64,000 bases of DNA, taken from assembly GCF_040784915.1 (NCBI RefSeq), contig NZ_CP160797.1, positions 1,912,137 through 1,976,136 of the forward strand, given 5' to 3'. Below, one piece after another: positions 16,784 to 26,600 of this stretch. Under the pieces are notes generated by a model. The model was not told where the DNA came from. It searched no databases and saw only the letters and a list, made by a program, of their open reading frames with translations. A program made the translations under genes and the position numbers. This DNA comes from Bacillus vallismortis (GTDB lineage Bacteria; Bacillota; Bacilli; Bacillales; Bacillaceae). The number at the start of each line of letters is the position of its first letter. The stretch's first letter is position 1.

Positions 16784-19700
16784 GAGAGGAGTGGGAAAAT
16801 GATAACTGAACAACTGCACATTTCATTAAATAATCCTATCATGTCCAACCACAAGGTATACGGACAAGCATTATTACCCGGCCTTGCTTATATAGATTTG
16901 ATCTACCAAGTATTCCAAGAACATGGTTACGCATATCAAGAGCTTGAATTAAAAAACCTGACTATTTTTTACCCTTTGATCGCAGACGAATTGTATGACA
17001 TTGCTCTCACAATTCACGTGTCTGAAAGCAAGAAAGGGACATGGTCCATCATCATCGACGGACAAAAACAGCGTGGTGAGTCGCTTTCGGACAAAAGACA
17101 ATATGTGACGGCTGACATGCATCGTAAAGAGCGGACTTCTTTTGAAGATTCAATAGACCATAATCAGTGGAAACGTACAGCTGAAAGGATTTTGAATTTA
17201 GATGAACTGTATGAACAATGCCGCTCTCAAGAATTAGTGCATACCGGCATGATGAAGGCGGAAGGGAAGATTTATAAAACCAAAGAGGGTGCTTTGATTG
17301 ATCTGTCTGTCGGACAGGAAGCGCTGGGCCATTCTGAAGCTTTTCTGTTTCATCCGACTCTCATTGATGGCAGCGGTATAGGTTCAAGCTGCCTTCTCTC
17401 AGATCAAACGATGTATCTGCCACTGTGTTATGAATCTTTTTCAGCTTCAGAACGATTGCAAAAAGGGTGTACAGCACGGATCCTCTCTTCGTCTGTGCGC
17501 CAGAAGAACGAACTCACTTATATGACGATTGAATATTTTAATTCCTCCGGACAAAAAGTGGCCGAGCTGAAACAGTTTGCAGGCAAGTCTGTACGTGATG
17601 CGGCAGTCCTTCATTCTGGAAAAGAAATTCATGCTGTCTCTCAGAATCCTGATCGAGACTATACGGCAATTGAAACGTATTTGCGTCAATTGCTTGCTCA
17701 ACAGCTTGAAAGGCCGGCAGAACAAATGGATATCCACGCCGGATACTATGAGCTTGGGCTGGATTCACCATCCTTGCTAAAAGTGGTTCAGGAGATAGGG
17801 GATGAGATCGGAGCGGATCTTTCGCCAACGCTGCTGTTTGAATATACGACGATTGCAGAACTAGCTGTGTATCTTGCTGATCATTATTCAATGGGAGAGG
17901 CGGACGATACAGTTCGCCAGTCTCCTAAACCAATGCAGGATTCTTCAGACGCCGCTCCCTCTTTACCAGAGATCGGCGGGGATATTGCCATTATCGGAAT
18001 GGCAGGCCGTTACCCTAAGGCAAAAAACATACAGGAATTTTGGGAAAATCTTAAGGCGGGTACCGACTGCATCACGGAGATCCCAAACTCGCGCTGGGAA
18101 TGGAAGGATAACAATGGTCTGGATTCACCTTCGGGCAAGCCATTGTCAAAATGGGGCGGGTTTATCGAGGATGCTGATTGTTTTGATCCTCAATTTTTCA
18201 GGATTTCACCCCGTGAAGCGGAAACGATGGACCCTCAGGAACGCTTATTTTTAGAGACGTGCTGGGAAGCCATTGAAGATGCGGGGTATACACCAGAAAC
18301 CATTGCTTCACCTCAGGGAGAAAATAAAAGACAGCATGTCGGCGTGTTTGCAGGTGTTATGCATAAGGACTACTCCCTTATAGGAGCGGAGGCTCTATCA
18401 GAACATCATCCATTTCCTTTATCGTTGAATTATGCGCAAATTGCCAATAGGGTCTCTTACTATTGTAATTTCCACGGTCCAAGCATGGCGGTCGATACGG
18501 TCTGCTCTTCTTCATTAACTGCTGTTCATCTGGCAATTGAGAGCATCCGGAATGGAGAATGTGAGGCCGCGCTTGCCGGAGGCGTCAATTTGTCACTGCA
18601 TCCGGCTAAATATATCAGCTACGGCAGTGTCGGAATGCACTCAAGTGACGGCTATTGCCATACATTCGGAAAAGGCGGGGACGGCTACGTATCGGGAGAA
18701 GGTGTCGGAACAGTATTGTTAAAGCCGCTCCAAAAAGCTGAACAGGACGGTGACCGGATCTATGCTGTCATCAAAGGCAGTACCATTAATCATGTGGGAA
18801 AAGTAAGCGGAATTACAGTACCGAGCCCGGTAGCTCAGGCTGATGTTATCGAAGCGTGCTTAGAGAAAACAGGAATTGATCCGCGCACCATTAGCTATAT
18901 TGAAGCCCATGGCACTGGCACCTCATTAGGAGATCCGATTGAAATACAAGGATTGGTGAAGGCTTTCCGCCGAAATACGCAGGAGAAGCAATTCTGTTCA
19001 ATTGGTTCTGTGAAATCAAATATTGGCCATGCTGAGTCTGCAGCCGGCATCAGCGGTTTAACGAAGACTGTCCTGCAGCTTCACCATAAAACACTGGTGC
19101 CGTCACTACACTCAGAAGAGCTGAATCCTTATTTGCAGCTGGATGAAACCCCGTTTTTTGTCCAGCATGATACAAAGGAATGGCAGCAGCCTTCTTTTAC
19201 AGAAAACGGATTGGACGTCACATATCCCCGCCGCGCCGGTTTAAGTTCGTTTGGCGCTTCAGGATCAAATGCTCATCTTATTTTGGAGGAATATATTCCG
19301 ACAGAGAGCCGTTCAGAGCCGATTTTAACGAAAAATGAAGAAATGATTATTCCTCTGTCCGCGAGAAACAAAGACCGTCTGCACGCTTACGCTCTTAAAC
19401 TCCTTGATTTTCTGAGCGAAGACGTCAATCTTGTAGCGTTAGCTTATACATTACAGACAGGCCGGGTGGAAATGGAGGAGCGGGCAGCCTTTATCGTGAA
19501 GGACATAAAGGATTTATCTGCTAAACTTCAGGCGTTTGCAAATGGTGAAATAGAGATCGACGGCTGCTGGTCTGGGCAAACCAAGGAGGATCAGGAGGCC
19601 GCCGGACCAACATCAACAAACAGCGAATTGAAGAAAATAGCTGAATCATGGGTTCAAGGAAAACGGGTGATCTGGAACGAGCTATATGGCGATCGCAAAC

Positions 19701-20650
19701 CGCTTAAAATCAGTGTTCCGACCTATCCGTTTGCAAAGGAGCGCTACTGGATACCAGCTCCTGAAACAAAAACCAGCATAGTAGATCATACCTTACATCC
19801 GCTGGTGCACCGCAATACGTCAGACTTTACGGAGCAGCGCTTCAGCTCTGTTTTTACAGGTCAAGAATTTTTCCTATCTGATCATGTTGTGCAGGGACAG
19901 AAAATCCTGCCGGGCGTTGCCTGCCTAGAAATGGCAAGGGAAGCAGCGGAAAAAGCTGCGGGTGATCTGGAAGGTGAACAAAGAGTTGTGTCGCTTAAAG
20001 ACATCGTCTGGATCCGCCCGATCACGATAGGAAGTGAACCAAAAGAAATACATATTGGCCTTTATCCTGAGGATAACGGGGACATTTCCTTTGACATTTA
20101 CAGCAGCTCTGAAATGAAAGAAGAAACCCCGATGATACACAGTCAAGGCCGTGCAGTCATTTCAGCTGAAGCGGACACTCCTGTTTTAGATCTTGCATCC
20201 ATACAGACAGAATGCAGTCTGGATACAGTGACGTCAGAACAATGCTATACGGCGTTTCGAAAGATTGGGCTTGACTACGGCGAGGGCTATCAAGGGATTG
20301 AAAAAGTACTTGTCGGACATGATCAATTGCTTGCAAAAATCTCGTTACCCGCTTTTCTAAAAGACGGCAAGCAGCATTTTACGCTCCACCCGAGTTTGAT
20401 GGATTCCGCCTTCCATGCCACAGTCGGTTTTATCGTCAGCTCAGTCAATGCTGACGCACAGGCCCGCCAGCTGTCTCTCCCGTTTGCTTTGCAGGGGATG
20501 GATGTTTTCAGCCCGTGTCCTGAGGAGATATGGTCTTATATTCGTTATAGTTCAGACAGTAAAGCGGGCGACAAAGTCAGAAAGTATGATATTGATTTAT
20601 GCGATAAGAACGGGAACGTTTGTGTACGAATGAAGGGTGCCTCGATGCGG
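13700..20650 (+). repeat. Paralogous block A (KR-ACP-KS0|DH-ACP-KS-DH), copy at pksL/pksM
   Basis: This is the second copy of the block starting at position 1, offset by about 13.7 kb. Both copies carry the EANGSG ketosynthase, both have a subunit break straight after it, and both continue with a DH whose first motif is HxVYGQxxLPG. The shared layout implies that the duplication included the gene junction itself. Confidence 0.75.
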
Positions 20651-23600
20651 GCACTTGATGGAGAGCAGACCATGCCTCAAGCAGCCGATTCTCCGCTGAC
20701 AGGGCATAAGATGATGATCCCTGTCTGGGAACCGGTTTCTCCAAATGGTGAGGACAATGCTTTGTTTGTTGCTACGCGTGCTGTTTTATGCGGTGGTACT
20801 GAAGATGAACGGATGTTAATAAAGCAGCATCATCCGCAGGTTTCCTTTATCGATATCCCGTCAGCAGATGACATTTCTGCAATAGCGGACAAGCTGCAAG
20901 CATGCGGAGGCATTGACCATGTATTGTGGATGGCCCCGTCACACCCGGACAATATCGTTAGTGAAGGGCAAGAAGAGGCCGTTCTTCAGGCATTTAAGCT
21001 TGTGAAGGCATGTCTTCAATTAGGCTATGGTGAGAAGAAGCTGGAGTGGTCTTTTGTGACCGTCCAAGCGCAGTCAGTTACTCCATCTGAGAAAGTTCAC
21101 CCCGCTCATGCAAGCATTCATGGACTCGCGGGCACAATCGCTAAGGAATATCCGCATTGGAAAATCCGTCTTCTTGATCTTGAAGAAGGCTGCATGTGGC
21201 CGGTACATCAAATGTTTACGCTTCCTGCTGACCGTCTCGGACACACTTGGGCCTATCGGAATCAGCAATGGCATCAGCAGCAATTGATCCCATATCGGTA
21301 CTCACCGTCAAATGACACGCTATACCGAACAGGCGGAGTATATGTGGTCATCGGAGGCGCTGGGTACATCGGGGAGGCATGGAGTGAGTACATGATCCGC
21401 CGCTATCAGGCGCAAATCGTTTGGATTGGACGCAGTCAAATCAATGATGCCATCCAGGCGAAAATAGACCGTCTCTCAGCGCTTGGCCCTGAGCCTTACT
21501 ATATTACAGCCGATGCTGCGGATATGCATTCATTGCAGCAGGCTTATGATCAAGTGAAAAAGCGTCATCCTGAAATTCACGGGATCGTTCACTCTGCAAT
21601 GGTTTTATCTGAACAAAGTCTGGATAATATGACGATGGAAGAATTTACTGCCGGACTGGCGGCGAAGGTGGATGCCAGTGTTCGTACTGCCCAAGTGTTC
21701 CAACAGGAGCATTTAGATTTTGTTCTGTTTTTCTCTTCGCTTGTGGCACATATCAAAAACGTAAAGCAAAGCCATTATGCCTCTGGCTGCGCATTTGCAG
21801 ATGCTTTTGCTCACCAACTTTCTCATACATGGGCTTGCCCTGTAAAAGTCATGAACTGGGGATATTGGGGGAACAGTGAAGCGGCCGAGGATGAACAGTA
21901 TGTACAGCTCATGAATCAAATTGGCTTAGGCTTAATTGAGCCTGCGGAAGGTATGAAGGCTTTAGAAGCACTGCTTTCTGGACCAGTCAGCCAAACGGCA
22001 TTTATTCATACGACAAAACCTGTAGCAGTCGAAGGCGTGAATCAGAAAGAATTCATCACCCTTTATCCTGAGCACCCTTCGGCAGACGTTGAAAGCCTGA
22101 AGGGGCGCCTGCCGAAAACAGGACGATTTCAAAGAGTGACACACGAAGAGCTGGACGATCTTCTTTACAGACTTTTGTTAGGCCAGCTGCAAACGGCTGG
22201 GCTGTTTGATGGTCATAGATTATCGATTGAACGCCTTCAACAATACAAGACTCGTGAATTTTATGAAAAGTGGCTTCGGCAAAGCAGTGAATTCCTTCTG
22301 CAGCATGGTTATCTTAAGAAAGATGGAGATTCATTGGTAAGGAAGGATCCAGCAGAGGATATCGCGCTGATTTGGCAAGAATGGAATGCGAAAAAAGAAA
22401 AATGGCTCAAAGACAGCAATACAAAAGCAATGGTTGTTTTAGCAGAAACCATGCTGAAAGGATTACCGGATATTTTGACAGGGAAAGTGCCTGCCACAGA
22501 TATGATGTTTCCTCAGTCCTCAATGGAATTAGTAGAAGGCATCTATAAGCATAACAAAGTGGCAGACTATTTTAATAAATTGCTTGCCGATACGTTAATA
22601 GCTTATCTGGATGAACGGCTGAAGCACGATCCGCAGGCATCCATCCGCATTATGGAAATAGGGGCAGGCACAGGCGGCACGAGCGCCGGAATCTTTCAAA
22701 AACTGAAAGCCTATCAAAACCATATCAAAGAATACTGTTATACAGACCTGTCCAAAGCATTTTTGTTGCATGCTGAAAAGGAATATGGGGCGGAAAATCC
22801 GTACCTGACGTATCAGCTTTTTGATGTAGAAAAACCGATTGACCAGCAGGAAATCGAGGCTGGCGGCTATGATGTCGTCATTGCAGCCAATGTCCTTCAC
22901 GCGACAAAGAATATCCGTCAAACGCTGCGGCATACAAAAGCAGTGATGAAAAACAACGGAATGCTGCTGCTGAATGAAATGGCGGGAAACAGCCTGTTCC
23001 CTCACATCACCTTTGGTCTCTTGGAAGGCTGGTGGCTGTATGAAGATCCTGCAGTACGGATTCCCGGCTGCCCAGGCTTATATCCTAGCAGCTGGAAAGC
23101 GGCACTTGAAAGCGAAGGCTTTGAATCTGTCTTCTTCCCGGCCGAAGCGGCCCATGATCTCAGTCACCAGATCGTCGCTGGCTCTAGCAACGGGCTGGTA
23201 CGCCGTTTGATGGAAACTGTGATCTCGCCAGAGAAGGATGTTTCATTAGCGTCTAATAAGGAGCCAGCTAATACACAAAACATAGATTCGGAGAAAACAG
23301 GACAATCAAATCATGCTCACCTCAGAGAAAAAAGCACAGAATATATGAAAAAACTAATCGGGGAAACATTGAAAATTCCTGCTAGCAAGATTGAGTCATC
23401 TGAACCGCTTGAAAAGTACGGGATTGATTCTATCGTCGTTGTCCAGCTGACGAATACCTTGCGTAAAGAATTTGACCATGTAAGCAGCACTTTATTTTTC
23501 GAGTACCAAACGATTGACGCGTTAGTTGAGCATTTCATCCAAACAAAAACAGAAGCGCTGATGAAACTGACAGGTCTTGACCGTCAAGTTCACCCACAGA

Positions 23601-26600
23601 CACCGGCCGCAAGCATGAATAAGTCTTCAAAAAAATCTGGGCAGGCCGCTAAAGGAATGCGGCGCTATCGCAAGCTTGGCTTCAGCAGGGAGAAAGAAAC
23701 GCCAACACACGCTCCTGCCAGCCGTGACGTTGCCATTATCGGCATTTCCGGCCGTTTTCCTCAGGCGGAGACAGCTGAAGACTTTTGGAATAACCTAAAA
23801 GAAGGTAGAAATTGTATTGAGGAAATTCCGAAAGAACGCTGGGATTGGAAAGCCTATTACGATAAAGAAAAAGGAAAAGAAGGGTCGATTTATACGAAAT
23901 GGGGCGGCTTTATCAAAGATATGGACAAATTTGATCCATTATTTTTTCAGATTTCTCCGCTTGAAGCAGAAAGAATGGACCCTCAGGAGCGATTATTTCT
24001 GCAAACCGCTTATGCAAGTATAGAAGATGCGGGATACACGCCTGACACGCTCTCTACAAGCAGAAAAATCGGCGTCTTTGCCGGAGTCATGAACAAAAAT
24101 TATCCGACCGGCTACGGCTATTGGTCTATCGCAAACAGAATATCGTATTTGCTGAATTTCCAAGGGCCAAGCCTTGCAGTCGATACAGCCTGCTCATCCT
24201 CTCTGACAGCGATTCATCTAGCGCTGGAAAGCATTTATAGCGGATCGAGTGATTGCGCCATTGCCGGCGGTGTCAATCTAGTTGTTGACCCGGTTCATTA
24301 TCAGAACCTATCTGTCATGAATATGCTCTCTGCAAGTGATACATGTAAATCTTTCGGGGATGACGCAGATGGATTTGTCGACGGTGAAGGCGTAGGCGCC
24401 ATTGTGTTAAAGCCGTTGCAACATGCAATAGCAGACGGAGACCATATTTACGGTGTGATAAAGGCAAGTGCGATTAACAGCGGAGGAAAAACAAATGGAT
24501 ATACGGTTCCAAATCCTCATGCACAGGCACAGCTGATTAAAGAAGCGATTGAGCGCGCCAATATTCCTGCCCGAACTATCAGTTATCTGGAGGCGCATGG
24601 AACAGGCACCGCATTAGGTGATCCGATTGAGATAGCGGGATTAACAAAAGCATTTGAGGAAGATACGCTGGAGAAACAGTTTTGCGCGATCGGCTCCAGT
24701 AAATCAAATATCGGTCATTGTGAAAGTGCAGCTGGAATTGCAGGACTGACAAAAATACTTTTTCAGTTTAAATACGGTCAAATTGCGCCGTCATTGCATT
24801 CTCAGCGATTGAATCCAAATATTGAATTCAGCCATACTCCATTTGTCGTTCAGCAGCATCTTGGTGAATGGAAGCGCCCGGTGATTGACGGACAGGAGGT
24901 GCCGAGACGCGCCGGATTGAGCAGTTTTGGCGCTGGAGGGTCCAATGCTCATATGATCCTTGAAGAGTATATTTCGCAAACAGAAGCGCAAACGCCTGAA
25001 GCTTTTCCTCCTGCGCTGATTGTGCTGTCAGCGAAAAACAGGGAAAGGCTGCAAGAGAGAGCGGAACAGCTGCTCACAGCCATTCAAGAAAAAAGGTACT
25101 GTAAAACAGATCTGATCAGGATCGCCTATACTTTGCAAACGGGTCGTGAAGCAATGGAGGAACGGCTGGGCTTTATAGCGGAATCATTAGAGGATCTTGA
25201 GAGAAAGCTGAGCGATTTTATCGAAAATAAAGCAGACAGCCTGTACCTGGATCGCATCGATGAGAACAAAAAAGCATTAGCGGTCTTATCGGCAGATGAA
25301 GATACAGAAAAAATCATAGAGGCATGGATGAGCAAAGGGAAATACACGAAACTGCTGGATCTTTGGGTGAAAGGCTTGTATTTTGACTGGGATAAGCTGT
25401 ATGGAACAAATACGCCTGTCCGGATCAGTCTTCCCGCATATCCATTTGCAAGAGAACGTTATTGGGCACCAGATCAGGCAAAGGCCCCAGCGTCTAAAGA
25501 ACAGCAAACAGAAGAGCATTTTGAGGTTATGACTTTTCAAGAGGTGTGGAAAGAAGAACCGGCAACTATCACATCGAAACGCTTCAAAACGCTCATCTGT
25601 TTTCTGACGGATAGAGAAAAGCAAAACGCCTTCGCTTCATCTGTAAATAACGTTGATCTAGACACCAAGGTCATTTTTATTTCGCAGGGTGAGGTGTACA
25701 GCAAACAGTCTCAATACAGCTATCAGATTGTGAGGCAAGAACCTGTCACTTTTGAAAAAGCCTTCCAGAGCATTCAGGAGGAACATGGAGAGCCAGATGC
25801 AATTCTCTATATGTGGCCCGCGGAAGATGAGAGCTATATAAAGGACCATTCATGCATTGTCTATTTATTACAAGGGATGTCCGCAGCAAAGCTCCATCCT
25901 TCACGGCTGCTGCTGGCGGGACGTTTTGAAAATGGTCTTGACCGGAGCTATCTGGAATCATGGATTGGCTTCGAACGCTCACTCGGGCTTGTTTTTCCAC
26001 ATACGAAAGTGACTGGAATCTTTCAGCCGGCAGATCAAGAATCGATGGATGATTGGGCACGTAAAATATGGACGGAATTACAGGCCTTAACTGGACAAAC
26101 CGTTTTGTATCAAAATGGGAAACGATGTGTATGTCACATTAAACAGACCACCATACAACCGAACGACAGCAAATTGAAGTCTGGCGGCACTTACCTGATG
26201 ACAGGCGGTTTAGGAGGGCTCGGTTATTTATTCGCCAAGCATTTGGCTAAAAACTATGCCGCAAACCTTATTTTGACAGGGCGGTCGCCTTTCAATGACG
26301 AGAAGCAAAAGCAAATAAAAGAATTAAAGGATCTAGGCGGCGAAGCCATGTATGCAGAGGCAGATGTTTCTGATCCTATCGCGATGGGAGACTGCGTGAA
26401 ACGAGGGAAAGACCGATTTGGCGCCATCAACGGCGTTATTCATGCAGCTGGTATCGAGAGCGATTCTGCTATTTTTGATAAAGAGATCGATAGCTTCCAG
26501 CGCATCATTGAACCGAAAATCAGCGGTACGATAGCGCTTGATGAATGGCTTAAAAATGAAATCCTTGATTTTGTTTGTTATTTTTCTTCGTCTTCTGCGG

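Noticed and set aside
17900-18050. Embedded acyltransferase domains after the KS domains of the pks genes
   Set aside because: Post-KS segments are short linkers ending near YPF; no GHSxG acyltransferase motif was found, so loading is in trans. The only GxSxG-like serine hydrolase motif is GYSLGG of the PksR thioesterase.
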